DNA from: a virus
IMG/VR virus record: IMGVR_UViG_3300042691_019090
Coordinates: 1-43,745 of that record
Reading direction: 5' to 3' (one strand)
DNA: 43,745 nt
Made by a program: the position numbers and the translations under genes. The notes beneath the pieces are model-generated. The model saw only the letters and a list, made by a program, of their open reading frames with translations, ran no database searches and was not told the origin of the DNA. Below are positions 34,150 to 40,398 of the stretch, one piece after another (positions within the stretch are counted from its first letter, which is position 1; every line of letters starts with the position of its first letter).

Positions 34150-34467
34150 TTACCGCTCATCCCCGTTACCCCCGAGCACCCCGCGCTGCTTGCGGTCACC
34201 CAGCTTGTCGAGGTTGGCCTGCGCCACTTCTTCCAAGGTGTACCCCATATCCCGCGCGCACGCGGCCACATACCAGAGCACATCTCCGAGCTCTTTCATA
34301 GAGGTTTCACGGCTCCACACGTGGTCGCGCACCAGCTTCTTCACCTTGCCGGCGTATTCACCGGCTTCACTGGCCAGCCCCAGCGCTGAGTAAATCAGCC
34401 CCCACCTCTCATTACGCGGGTAGACAGCAGTCTCGGCGGCTTTGGTCTGATATTCATCGAGGGTCAT
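34150..34467 (-). CDS. MazG-like nucleotide pyrophosphohydrolase
   Basis: 105 residues. GLASEAGEYAGKVKKLVRD and ETSMKELGDVLWYVAACARD carry the ExxE and ExxD metal-binding pattern of MazG folds (EAGE, ELGD). The end KLGDRKQRGVLGGNGDER is typical of phage MazG-like proteins. It should hydrolyse (d)NTPs or alarmone-like nucleotides and adjust the pool during replication. It follows a zinc-finger protein through an ATGA overlap. Confidence 0.85.
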   Translation of the reverse strand: MTLDEYQTKAAETAVYPRNERWGLIYSALGLASEAGEYAGKVKKLVRDHVWSRETSMKELGDVLWYVAACARDMGYTLEEVAQANLDKLGDRKQRGVLGGNGDER

Positions 34468-34679
34468 TTGTCGGTTTTCCTCTTAAGCGGGATTGGGCAG
34501 TAGTGGCGGCTACCACCCTTGTCGTGAACAGCCCAGCGGTCCCCTGCGATTTTCCCCCAGCGAAGGTCCGCTGCGCCGCAGTTTCTACATGTCACGATGG
34601 TTGGCCCCCGGCGGTTTGGGGTCTGGGACATGGGACGCCGCGCCCACCAGCGCAAAGCGTCGTATGCGTAGCTACCCAT
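34464..34679 (-). CDS. Zinc-finger-like small protein
   Basis: 71 residues. TCRNCGAADLRWGKIAGDRW, then AVHDKGGSRHYCPIPLKRK. CxxC with a later H...H-x-C pattern suggests a zinc ribbon or knuckle that could bind nucleic acid. ATG 34679 is favoured by AAAAGGGG upstream; an internal ATG (34631) lacks a ribosome site. It overlaps the tiny membrane protein gene upstream (TAATG). Confidence 0.7.
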   Translation of the reverse strand: MGSYAYDALRWWARRPMSQTPNRRGPTIVTCRNCGAADLRWGKIAGDRWAVHDKGGSRHYCPIPLKRKTDK

Positions 34680-34798
34680 TAGTCACCACCCCTTTTCTCA
34701 TTTTCCATCCACGCAAGAACCCGCTCAGCCAGTGGATAGACGACGAAGACATAACCGAGCACCAGAAAAACAAGTGCCGCGATTTCAGCGGGGGTCAT
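34679..34798 (-). CDS. 39-residue membrane peptide
   Basis: MTPAEIAALVFLVLGYVFVV, then YPLAERVLAWMENEKRGGD. One clear transmembrane segment (residues 6-20) with a short charged tail. It is joined to both neighbours by overlapping start/stop codons, so translation is likely despite its size. Confidence 0.7.
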   Translation of the reverse strand: MTPAEIAALVFLVLGYVFVVYPLAERVLAWMENEKRGGD

Positions 34799-35028
34799 TT
34801 GTCGTCTCCTGCACGGATGGCGGCGGCAACCGCTTGCGCCTTTGCCTTGTCCGAACGCCCAGCGTTGCGAATGATGCGGAACAGGTCAATTTCGTCAGGC
34901 AGTTCTTGCCGTAGCGCCGTCGCCACCAGCGGGATGATGCGCTTGGCCACGCCTTCACAATAAGCAAAATCACCAACGCCCCATTCGTTCAGAAAATCCG
35001 CCACCCGTTCCACCAGATCGCCGCTCAT
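34795..35028 (-). CDS. Small helical protein, unknown
   Basis: 77 residues: MSGDLVERVADFLNEWGVGD, then AYCEGVAKRIIPLVATALRQ and DLFRIIRNAGRSDKAKAQAV. Amphipathic helices with a single Cys. It overlaps both neighbours (ATGA). No family was recognised. It is part of the chain headed by the palindrome at 35366. Confidence 0.7.
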   Translation of the reverse strand: MSGDLVERVADFLNEWGVGDFAYCEGVAKRIIPLVATALRQELPDEIDLFRIIRNAGRSDKAKAQAVAAAIRAGDDK

Positions 35029-35165
35029 TCCTCATCCCCTTCTCGGGCGCGCATGGCCGAAGCCTGTGCCAATGCACCCTTCTGTTTTGCGTTGATATAG
35101 ATACGCTCCATCCGCCCATCGGGAAATCGCTTCCAGAAGCGTCGGTTATGGATAACCACTTTCAC
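35025..35165 (-). CDS. 46-residue basic protein
   Basis: GTG 35165 overlaps the preceding stop (GTGA). VKVVIHNRRFWKRFPDGRME, then RIYINAKQKGALAQASAMRA. A short strand pair followed by a helix; basic. The overlap at each end is the main support. The function is unknown. Confidence 0.65.
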   Translation of the reverse strand: MKVVIHNRRFWKRFPDGRMERIYINAKQKGALAQASAMRAREGDEE

Positions 35166-35353
35166 AGAGGATGTTGCTCCGTCCATTTCACTGCCTCCAC
35201 AAATGCGTTGAGTTCGTCGTCGCCGCTCACGTACACGAAGCCGGGTGCGAATTGCTGCGGCAGTCGGTATCGCTGGTTTACCCTACCCGGCACGGTTGTG
35301 ACTACCTCGACCGGCATCCGGTCGGGACCTAGTCTGACCTTCCATCGTTTCAT
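35162..35353 (-). CDS. Small DEL-box protein
   Basis: 63 residues from ATG 35353, the start nearest the palindrome at 35366. KRWKVRLGPDRMPVEVVTTV, then YRLPQQFAPGFVYVSGDDEL and NAFVEAVKWTEQHPL. DDELNAFVEA is the family box. The N-terminal part is a predicted strand-rich region, the C-terminus one helix. It begins a run of five overlapping small genes down to 34464. Confidence 0.7.
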   Translation of the reverse strand: MKRWKVRLGPDRMPVEVVTTVPGRVNQRYRLPQQFAPGFVYVSGDDELNAFVEAVKWTEQHPL

Positions 35354-35365
35354 TGCTCTTACCCC

Positions 35366-35377
35366 GTAACTAGTTAC
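35366..35377. promoter_or_regulatory. GTAAC-N2-GTTAC palindrome (TA spacer, perfect palindrome)
   Basis: The TAG stop of the 40-residue membrane gene (35370-35372) is inside the site. The next gene (DEL-box, 35353) starts 12 bases on. With TA as spacer all 12 bases are self-complementary. Confidence 0.78.
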
Positions 35378-35492
35378 GCAAATGCGCCTGCTCCCTGCGG
35401 AGGAGCACTTCATGAGTGGCTGCGTTCACAAAGGCCATCCACCCAAGCACGACGATTACGGCACATACTACAACCCAAGCAGCGCTGCGCAT
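35370..35492 (-). CDS. 40-residue membrane peptide
   Basis: MRSAAWVVVCAVIVVLGWMA, then FVNAATHEVLLRREQAHLRN. One transmembrane segment (residues 4-21) and a charged C-terminal helix. The start overlaps the nuclease stop (TAATG). The stop codon lies in a GTAAC palindrome, which ties the two together. The function is unknown. Confidence 0.68.
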   Translation of the reverse strand: MRSAAWVVVCAVIVVLGWMAFVNAATHEVLLRREQAHLRN

Positions 35493-35800
35493 TAGGCACC
35501 AACTATCATTTTTTCGAGCAGCCACTGAAGCTGCCCGATGTTGCTTTCGTTCACAACGATGGCGCGGCCCCCCGCACGACGGATACTCTCAATCTCCAAC
35601 TCTTGCAGGCGCGTCGGCTTGTTGTCACCCGCCTTGCACTCGATGGCGAAGAAGAGCCCCGTGGGCGGGATGCAGCATACGATATCAGGTACGCCGCTAC
35701 GCCCAAACCCATGGGTAGCCGGGAAGAAGAAATAGACCCCGAGCGCCTTCAGCACTTTCACGACCTTGGCCTTGACGCGGCCCTCGGGGGTCATTGCCAT
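35492..35800 (-). CDS. VRR-NUC domain nuclease
   Basis: 102 residues from ATG 35800, with GGAG nine bases upstream; an ATG at 35815 is possible. TPEGRVKAKVVKVLKALGVY (E6), GRSGVPDIVCCI (P38, D39) and FAIECKAGDNKPTRLQELEI (E54, K56, Q66) form the PD-(D/E)XK core of VRR-NUC enzymes. Phage versions are stand-alone Holliday-junction or flap-type nucleases. It follows a DUF7448-like gene by two bases. Confidence 0.87.
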   Translation of the reverse strand: MAMTPEGRVKAKVVKVLKALGVYFFFPATHGFGRSGVPDIVCCIPPTGLFFAIECKAGDNKPTRLQELEIESIRRAGGRAIVVNESNIGQLQWLLEKMIVGA

Positions 35801-35802
35801 CC

Positions 35803-36234
35803 TCAGTCTCTCCATTCACTGTTGATTTCGAAGCCGCCGTAGTAGCCGTTGTGCTCGTTGTGGGTAGCGACCGTTACCGTGCCGGCGGTGGTGTTCACCC
35901 GAACGAACTGAGTTTCGTGGCAGCCGTCGTAGTTGTTGGCGATATTGGGGCCGTTCAGTACCTCGATATCCACAATCTTAGCCCCCGCAAATGAGCTTAG
36001 GTCATCATCCGTGGTCATATAGCGGTGCTCGCAGCAGCTCTGGCCACTGTCCCAGATAAGCAGATTACCTCCACCTTCGAACTCGATGTTCAGTCGGTCT
36101 TCGTTATCGACGCAGATGCTCACTATCGGGCGACCGAGTGAGGCCGCGTAAACCACTGGCAGATGCTCCGGCATGTCTCTCGCGTTTCCCACCAGAGACT
36201 GCACCGAGTACAGATACTCTTTATACCCTGACAT
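35803..36234 (-). CDS. DUF7448-like protein
   Basis: 143 residues. IWDSGQSCCEHRYMTTDDDL, then GAKIVDIEVLNGPNIANNYD and THNEHNGYYGGFEINSEWRD. The SCCEHRYM, TDDDLSSF and HNEHNGYYGGF blocks match a phage family I recall as DUF7448. Two adjacent Cys with several His might bind metal. The function is unknown. A GTAAC palindrome and AAGGAG lie directly upstream. Confidence 0.8.
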   Translation of the reverse strand: MSGYKEYLYSVQSLVGNARDMPEHLPVVYAASLGRPIVSICVDNEDRLNIEFEGGGNLLIWDSGQSCCEHRYMTTDDDLSSFAGAKIVDIEVLNGPNIANNYDGCHETQFVRVNTTAGTVTVATHNEHNGYYGGFEINSEWRD

Positions 36235-36251
36235 TCCCGCTGCTCCTTCCC

Positions 36252-36263
36252 GTAACCAGTTAC
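36252..36263. promoter_or_regulatory. GTAAC-N2-GTTAC palindrome (CA spacer)
   Basis: Directly 5' of GGGAAGGAG and the DUF7448-like start at 36234. A TTGACA hexamer lies just upstream on the minus strand (36280-36285), but the matching -10 is poor. Confidence 0.78.
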
Positions 36264-36281
36264 GCTACTGGCTTCACTGTG

Positions 36282-36512
36282 TCAACCATAAAAGCCGCCA
36301 CTGCCCCGACCTTTATCGCCGAAGCCGGAGCCATTTGCTATATTCATATATCCGTCGCCGTAACCGCCACCTTCGCCATCACCAAAGCAACCAAAATACC
36401 CATCTCCACGTGTAGATAGCGGAACTAGGGGGACGTTATTGACCCAGCCCTCAACACAAAAAAGGAGCTCGCCTTCGGGTAGAAGGCGAGCCCAGAGGAG
36501 CAACGGAGTCAT
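36282..36512 (-). CDS. Gly/Asp/Tyr-rich protein with embedded terminator
   Basis: 76 residues. MTPLLLWARLLPEGELLFCV, then EGWVNNVPLVPLSTRGDGYF and GCFGDGEGGGYGDGYMNIAN. The head LLWARLLPEGELLF resembles LWAKLVPDG of the two Gly-repeat genes at 42289 and 42970; the tail is a degenerate GD/GY repeat. The ATG overlaps the upstream stop (ATGA). An intrinsic terminator lies over codons 7-19, so full expression requires read-through. It may be an attenuated member of the repeat family or a decaying copy. Confidence 0.55.
   Translation of the reverse strand: MTPLLLWARLLPEGELLFCVEGWVNNVPLVPLSTRGDGYFGCFGDGEGGGYGDGYMNIANGSGFGDKGRGSGGFYG
36458..36491 (-). terminator. Intrinsic terminator within a coding region
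   Basis: On the minus strand a 10-bp stem (GCTCGCCTTC with GAAGGCGAGC, loop of five) is followed by TCC and six T. It lies 20-55 bases after the ATG of the Gly-rich gene at 36512 and right after the preceding gene ends. It should end most transcripts of the unit that starts with the 289-residue gene. Confidence 0.85.
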
Positions 36513-37378
36513 GATTGCACCACAAAGAACGTAGTGGCGGTCAGGCGCACGCCAGTGTCAGGGGCGTGAGTTCCGGGGTCAACCAGCTTCAGCAGGGCGA
36601 GCTTCTCCCGTATCTGTGTAGGCAGAGTGTCGTGTGTGTATGTGGCCCCCGCCGGCTGGAACGAGTCCGACGGCGTAAACGGCGCAACGATATACTCAGC
36701 ACCTCGCACCTCGACGACGTGCCCTTTGGGTAGCTGGCGAACCATCTCTTCGGCTTCGTCGAGGTTACGGCGCAGTTCGGTGAAGCTGATAGCCGCAACG
36801 GTCGGGTCAGCCACGTGCGCTTTGAGTGCGTCCCAGTGGGCGATGATATAGGGGACGAGCTCCTTCTGCGCCGAATACACGGAGTTGCGCCACTTTGCCG
36901 ACGCCTCTGTTTCCCGCCCCCGGACCTCGGACATCGCAGAAGCCCGCAGTCGGCCGGCGATTTCCTCAATGTCCAGTGGGTAGAACTCCTCCAGCACGCG
37001 CTTGAGCACCACCGACAACTTGGTCGTCTCCGAATGGCTCCCCCGATGTCGTTGCCTTTTCAACCTATGGTTGTCGTACACGTAACGCTTCGTGCCGCGC
37101 CAGTCGGTGTCGATAGCGACATACCCGAGATGCTCGTCGTCTTTGTAGAAATCGACACGAGTCACCTTAAAGTCGTCCGGGACACTCACCCTTTCGCTGC
37201 GGTATTTGAACACCCACGACGCACGCTTCGGGCGGATTTTGGCGAGGAGGTCCACCAGCATCTTATCCAGCACGGGCTCAAATGGACTCGGGGTGTATAG
37301 CGTCTTGTCGCGCTCAACCAAGACATAGGGCGCGTTCACGCAGGGGGTGTAGTTGAACTTGGTGAGGTCTTTGAACAT
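36509..37378 (-). CDS. Protein of unknown function (289 aa)
   Basis: MFKDLTKFNYTPCVNAPYVL, DKMLVDLLAKIRPKRASWVF and KYRSERVSVPDDFKVTRVDF in the first half (mixed strands), VLKRVLEEFYPLDIEEIAGR then helical repeats in the middle, and DSFQPAGATYTHDTLPTQIR near the end. No motif was recognised. A GTAAC palindrome and AAGGA precede the start. Its size and conserved-looking mixed fold suggest a real enzyme or structural early protein, but I cannot name it. Confidence 0.75.
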   Translation of the reverse strand: MFKDLTKFNYTPCVNAPYVLVERDKTLYTPSPFEPVLDKMLVDLLAKIRPKRASWVFKYRSERVSVPDDFKVTRVDFYKDDEHLGYVAIDTDWRGTKRYVYDNHRLKRQRHRGSHSETTKLSVVLKRVLEEFYPLDIEEIAGRLRASAMSEVRGRETEASAKWRNSVYSAQKELVPYIIAHWDALKAHVADPTVAAISFTELRRNLDEAEEMVRQLPKGHVVEVRGAEYIVAPFTPSDSFQPAGATYTHDTLPTQIREKLALLKLVDPGTHAPDTGVRLTATTFFVVQS

Positions 37379-37395
37379 CAGCGTTTGTCCTTCCC

Positions 37396-37407
37396 GTAAC
37401 CAGTTAC
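37396..37407. promoter_or_regulatory. GTAAC-N2-GTTAC palindrome (CA spacer)
   Basis: In the 33-base gap between the DUF3150-like gene and the 289-residue gene, just 5' of GGGAAGGA. Confidence 0.78.
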
Positions 37408-37411
37408 GCTG

Positions 37412-38269
37412 TTACCAGCTATAGCTCTTGAGGATAGCGTCGAGCTTGCTCTTGACCTCGATGCGAGTGGCAGCCTCCTCCTTGATATCGTCCATGTTGA
37501 CACCATAGATCGCCCGCTGGAGGTCGAGCCGTGCCTGCTCCAGCTCTGGGTCGTTGGTGACGTTGAGGTGGGTGAGCATCTGGCACAGGTCCTGCGCGTT
37601 GGTGAGGAACGTGTCGTGCCACCGCATCTTGGCGTCGTTGTCGGACAGGGACAGGTCGAGCTTGTCGGTCATCCGCTCCAGCATGTCCTTGAGGCGCTCC
37701 CACGGTTCGCGCATGGCGTCGGCCAGTCGGGCTTGAAACGCGGTGTCATACTGCGACCGCATCTCGACCATGTCCTGCGCCGGCAGGTCCAAACGGAAGT
37801 CGCCGCTCTCGGGCACGGGCGAGAACACCAGACGGAAGCCGAACTTGGCGCGCACGTCCTCGATATCGGGGTACTCGGCAGGGTTGTACAGGCCGCCAAG
37901 GCACTCCTTGGCACGCTCTTGGAGGGCGGGATAGTCGCGGCAGAACTGGTCCACCTTCTCCATGAAATAGGTCTGCCGGGCGTTGGCCTCTGCCTTGTAG
38001 TCAAAGAATAGCGACGTAGCCAGAAGACGGGAGCCACGGTCAGCCCACGGCAGCGTGTGCGTGTTGTGCCACAGCCGGCAGGCGGCAGCATAGTCGGCAA
38101 TCTCCTTGCGGAGGGTGGAGCCAGCCATGAGGTTCTTTCGGAACAAACCGGCGTCAGCAGTGGCGTTGCTATCCGCAGCCACCTTCCGGGTGGCATCGCG
38201 GTCCACTTTGTTGGCGGTCCAGACGCTGATGTTCAGGTCGACCAGCATGGCGGCGGATGAGATTGGCAT
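37412..38269 (-). CDS. Helical protein, DUF3150-like
   Basis: 285 residues. AMLVDLNISVWTANKVDRDA, a FRKNLMAGSTLRKEIADYAA segment, WHNTHTLPWADRGSRLLATS, LYNPAEYPDIEDVRAKFGFR, then all-helical DMVEMRSQYDTAFQARLADA and following. This pattern recurs in phages beside a MoxR/CobS-like ATPase and a VWA protein, as here, and I associate it with DUF3150; the name is tentative. It is probably a partner of the AAA+ and VWA proteins. Confidence 0.68.
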   Translation of the reverse strand: MPISSAAMLVDLNISVWTANKVDRDATRKVAADSNATADAGLFRKNLMAGSTLRKEIADYAAACRLWHNTHTLPWADRGSRLLATSLFFDYKAEANARQTYFMEKVDQFCRDYPALQERAKECLGGLYNPAEYPDIEDVRAKFGFRLVFSPVPESGDFRLDLPAQDMVEMRSQYDTAFQARLADAMREPWERLKDMLERMTDKLDLSLSDNDAKMRWHDTFLTNAQDLCQMLTHLNVTNDPELEQARLDLQRAIYGVNMDDIKEEAATRIEVKSKLDAILKSYSW

Positions 38270-38274
38270 TGGTG

Positions 38275-38532
38275 TTATTCCTTCTCTGTTTTCTGTAACC
38301 GGTTACGCCGGCTGCGTTCGTAGTCTGCTTTGGCTCTGAGGTGCTGCATGAGCTTGATACCTTCCGCGAAGGCACTGAGTTCGTCCGAGGCGAAAACGTA
38401 GTTATACGCTGCTCGGCTGTATCCCCGGTAATAGACTATCCAGCTGCTGTCCCAGTTTCGCACCATATGCAGCACCTCGTATGGCGGTGTGGACTTGTTG
38501 CGCCATTCGAGCTCCCAATCCTCACCAGTCAT
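38275..38532 (-). CDS. Small DEL-box protein
   Basis: 85 residues from ATG 38532. EDWELEWRNKSTPPYEVLHM, then WIVYYRGYSRAAYNYVFASD and ELSAFAEGIKLMQHLRAKAD. FASDELSAFAEG is the family box; the strand-rich part before it has Tyr/Trp residues (WIVYYRGYS) like the neighbour at 38522 (FDYVWRGHN). It overlaps that neighbour by 11 bases. The palindrome at 38295 is inside its 3' end. Confidence 0.7.
   Translation of the reverse strand: MTGEDWELEWRNKSTPPYEVLHMVRNWDSSWIVYYRGYSRAAYNYVFASDELSAFAEGIKLMQHLRAKADYERSRRNRLQKTEKE
38295..38306. promoter_or_regulatory. GTAAC-N2-GTTAC palindrome (CG spacer, perfect palindrome)
   Basis: Lies in the last codons of the DEL-box gene 38275-38532, 26 bases upstream of the DUF3150-like start, with AGAAGGAA between. 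Confidence 0.75.
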
Positions 38533-38776
38533 CGACGGTCGTCTCCTGCATGTGTTTCCAGCGGCGACCGAGTTGCTCCTTACGCAGGGCGTCGAGTATA
38601 GCCTGCACTTCGATGTAGGCACCTAGCTCGTCGACGGCCTCGATGGTGGATGCCGTGAGCCCGTTGTGCCCGCGCCACACGTAGTCGAACCGGCCGGGTC
38701 GATATTTGTTCGGGACCACAAGTAGCACCTTGAACAGCGGGGTGTCAGGGCGGAAAAACTCAGGGGGTATGTTCAT
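38522..38776 (-). CDS. Small DEL-box protein
   Basis: 84 residues. TPLFKVLLVVPNKYRPGRFD, then YVWRGHNGLTASTIEAVDEL and GAYIEVQAILDALRKEQLGR. EAVDELGAYIE is the family box, preceded by a strand pair KVLLVV / RFDYVWRGH. It overlaps the next gene by 11 bases and the previous gene by ATGA. The function is unknown. Confidence 0.7.
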   Translation of the reverse strand: MNIPPEFFRPDTPLFKVLLVVPNKYRPGRFDYVWRGHNGLTASTIEAVDELGAYIEVQAILDALRKEQLGRRWKHMQETTVDDW

Positions 38777-39009
38777 TTCGCTCTCCTGCTGCGCGCCATC
38801 TGGGTGAATTGTGCAAAACGCTGGAGTCGTTTGTTTGCTTTGGCGAAAGCTTCAAGCTCGTCTTTCGCCGGCACTGTGCTCTCCTTAAGCTTACCTCGGC
38901 TGTCGTAGTAGGAGTATTTCCAATAAACCCCCCGGTATTTGGCCGCTCCGTATTCCAAACGATAATAGAAGCACACCGACAGCACGGTGAAAGGTTCTTT
39001 GTCGTCCAT
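38773..39009 (-). CDS. Small DEL-box protein
   Basis: 78 residues. FTVLSVCFYYRLEYGAAKYR, GVYWKYSYYDSRGKLKESTV, then PAKDELEAFAKANKRLQRFA. PAKDELEAFAKA is the family box; Tyr-rich strands precede it. It heads a group of three consecutive DEL-box genes. A 9-bp hairpin and a GTAAC palindrome lie upstream. Confidence 0.7.
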   Translation of the reverse strand: MDDKEPFTVLSVCFYYRLEYGAAKYRGVYWKYSYYDSRGKLKESTVPAKDELEAFAKANKRLQRFAQFTQMARSRRAK

Positions 39010-39023
39010 GGCTCACCCCAGTG

Positions 39024-39045
39024 GGTGGGGGCCGAAGCCCCCACC
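39024..39045 (-). promoter_or_regulatory. UUCG-capped hairpin beside a palindrome
   Basis: On the minus strand GGTGGGGGC pairs with GCCCCCACC around a TTCG loop, the very stable C(UUCG)G type. It lies between the AAA+ gene's stop with its palindrome and the first DEL-box gene. No U tract follows, so termination is unclear; mRNA processing or stabilisation is also possible. Confidence 0.7.
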
Positions 39046-39057
39046 GTAACCAGTTAC
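39046..39057. promoter_or_regulatory. GTAAC-N2-GTTAC palindrome (CA spacer)
   Basis: The AAA+ gene's TAA (39054-39056) is inside the site, as at 31380 and 35366. The UUCG hairpin abuts it, and the first DEL-box gene starts 37 bases on. Confidence 0.78.
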
Positions 39058-40130
39058 AGAATGTCGCTGTTGTCAGCGGCCCACTTCGTGAAATCCTTGG
39101 ACCGGAAAGCGATACGCTGCTTGGTCTTGGACCGGGCCAGCATGGTGCAGAACACCGCCTGATGCTCGGTCTCCATCCGGCAGACATAGGTCATGATTTT
39201 CTCGATGTTCTGCTCGTCGACCACGCGTTCGAGGTTGAACAGCAGGGTGATGATGACGGCCACCGACTCCGGGATGCGGGTGGTGGTCGGGGAGGCGATA
39301 ATGTCCTCCCGCTTGGGCAGCTCATCTTGGAACTGGAGGTAGGACTGGAGGTCGCGCGCCCCGGCGTCACCGACCGTGCCAATGAGCGCCGCCGTCAGAG
39401 CATTGGCCGACAGGCGCTCGCGCTTCCACATGATGTTGCTGGCCAGCTGGAGCGAGCGAGGCGTGATGAACTTCCCCTGCACGCGCTTCGGGTTATAGAC
39501 GTAGGCGTTGTCCTTGTCGAAGTCGTCGTCGCGGAAGCTCGCCAACACCTGCGGGGTCTGGTCAACCCAAGCCAGCAGTGCCGGATGAATGTCGTTCTCC
39601 ACCCCCCATTCCAGCCACTCGCGTGGCGTGGGCTTGCGGACTTCGACACGGGTGATGCGGTCCAGCGTGTGGTCCAGCAACACGTCGCCAATGCCTTCTT
39701 CCGCGAGGTTGGTGGTCAGGAACACGATGCTGCCTTCCGGGAGCAACGTATCACCAAGGCGCGGCTTGTTCACTTCCAGCAGCGGGTGCAGCATGTTCTG
39801 CACCGGGCGTGGTGCCTTGCCGAACTCGTCGAGCATGATGACGACCGGCTTGCCGGTGTTGAGCTTGAAGGCCGCCGACGGGAAGAAGTCGGTCTCCTTG
39901 GTCTCGCGGTTGGGGAACGGGATGGCGACGTCACCCAGCTCCTTGTTGCCGCAGTCGATATAGGCATATTCGTAATCGCCGTGCAGGTAGTTGGGCAGCA
40001 TCTTCATGATGCTGGACTTGCCGATGCCCTTCTCACCCTGAAGCATCACGCGATTGGTAGCGCCGATGGCGGCGATGAGCTCCGCAGCTTCCTTGAGGGA
40101 CACGCGCGAACCGAAGTTGATGGTGGTCAT
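39054..40130 (-). CDS. AAA+ ATPase, MoxR/CobS-like
   Basis: 358 residues from ATG 40130 (AGGAGC upstream). Walker A GEKGIGKS (32-39), Walker B VVIMLDE (96-102), sensor-1 FLTTNLAEE (137-145) and a probable arginine finger in LLDHTLDRIT (R158) define a MoxR/CobS-type AAA+ module. A helical lid follows (RSLQLASNIMWKRERL). In many bacteria and phages such ATPases act with VWA proteins to remodel targets; a HExxH-VWA protein lies two genes upstream and a DUF3150-like gene downstream. It has its own promoter and palindrome. Confidence 0.87.
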   Translation of the reverse strand: MTTINFGSRVSLKEAAELIAAIGATNRVMLQGEKGIGKSSIMKMLPNYLHGDYEYAYIDCGNKELGDVAIPFPNRETKETDFFPSAAFKLNTGKPVVIMLDEFGKAPRPVQNMLHPLLEVNKPRLGDTLLPEGSIVFLTTNLAEEGIGDVLLDHTLDRITRVEVRKPTPREWLEWGVENDIHPALLAWVDQTPQVLASFRDDDFDKDNAYVYNPKRVQGKFITPRSLQLASNIMWKRERLSANALTAALIGTVGDAGARDLQSYLQFQDELPKREDIIASPTTTRIPESVAVIITLLFNLERVVDEQNIEKIMTYVCRMETEHQAVFCTMLARSKTKQRIAFRSKDFTKWAADNSDIL

Positions 40131-40148
40131 GATGTTGCTTGCTCCTGT

Positions 40149-40160
40149 GTAACCAGTTAC
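40149..40160. promoter_or_regulatory. GTAAC-N2-GTTAC palindrome (CA spacer)
   Basis: In the leader of the AAA+ gene, about 50 bases after promoter 40209 and directly 5' of AGGAGC. Confidence 0.78.
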
Positions 40161-40208
40161 GCCACTGGTCTGTTGATGAGGCGGTATAACCCCCCGCCTC
40201 ATGGGTAT

Positions 40209-40237
40209 CTTGTACTACAGCTACTTGCCTATGTCAA
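40209..40237 (-). promoter_or_regulatory. Sigma70-like early promoter 2
   Basis: TTGACA (40232-40237), 17-base spacer and TACAAG (40209-40214) on the minus strand. The -35 overlaps the stop of the small membrane gene. Over 31 bases it matches the promoter at 42925 with four differences. It should drive the AAA+ gene and those after it. Confidence 0.8.
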
Positions 40238-40398
40238 GTGCGGTAGATGAGGCAGGGGCTGTCTCCGGTGTAGATGTGCCAGCTCTGCGTGGCTTCCAGC
40301 ACCAAAAGCGCGGCGAGGGCGCACAGGACGACGGTTAACGCCGCCGCGCCTGCGGTGAGCACAAGGCCGCCCGCGATGGTGCAAATCTTCTCAACCAT
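40234..40398 (-). CDS. 54-residue membrane protein
   Basis: MVEKICTIAGGLVLTAGAAA, then LTVVLCALAALLVLEATQSW and HIYTGDSPCLIYRT. One long hydrophobic region (residues 5-34) that could be one or two helices. AAGGAG lies before the ATG, which overlaps the end of the Nmad5-like gene. Its stop lies within the -35 of promoter 2. The function is unknown; position in the AAA+/VWA block is the only clue. Confidence 0.7.
   Translation of the reverse strand: MVEKICTIAGGLVLTAGAAALTVVLCALAALLVLEATQSWHIYTGDSPCLIYRT

Noticed and set aside
36280-36285. TTGACA on the minus strand just upstream of the palindrome at 36252.
   Set aside because: The -10 at 17 bases would be TAACTG inside the palindrome, only a weak match. 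Possibly meaningful, but not enough for a promoter call.
39021-40250. A 409-codon plus-strand frame opposite the AAA+ ATPase.
   Set aside because: Antisense shadow of the Walker A/B-bearing gene.
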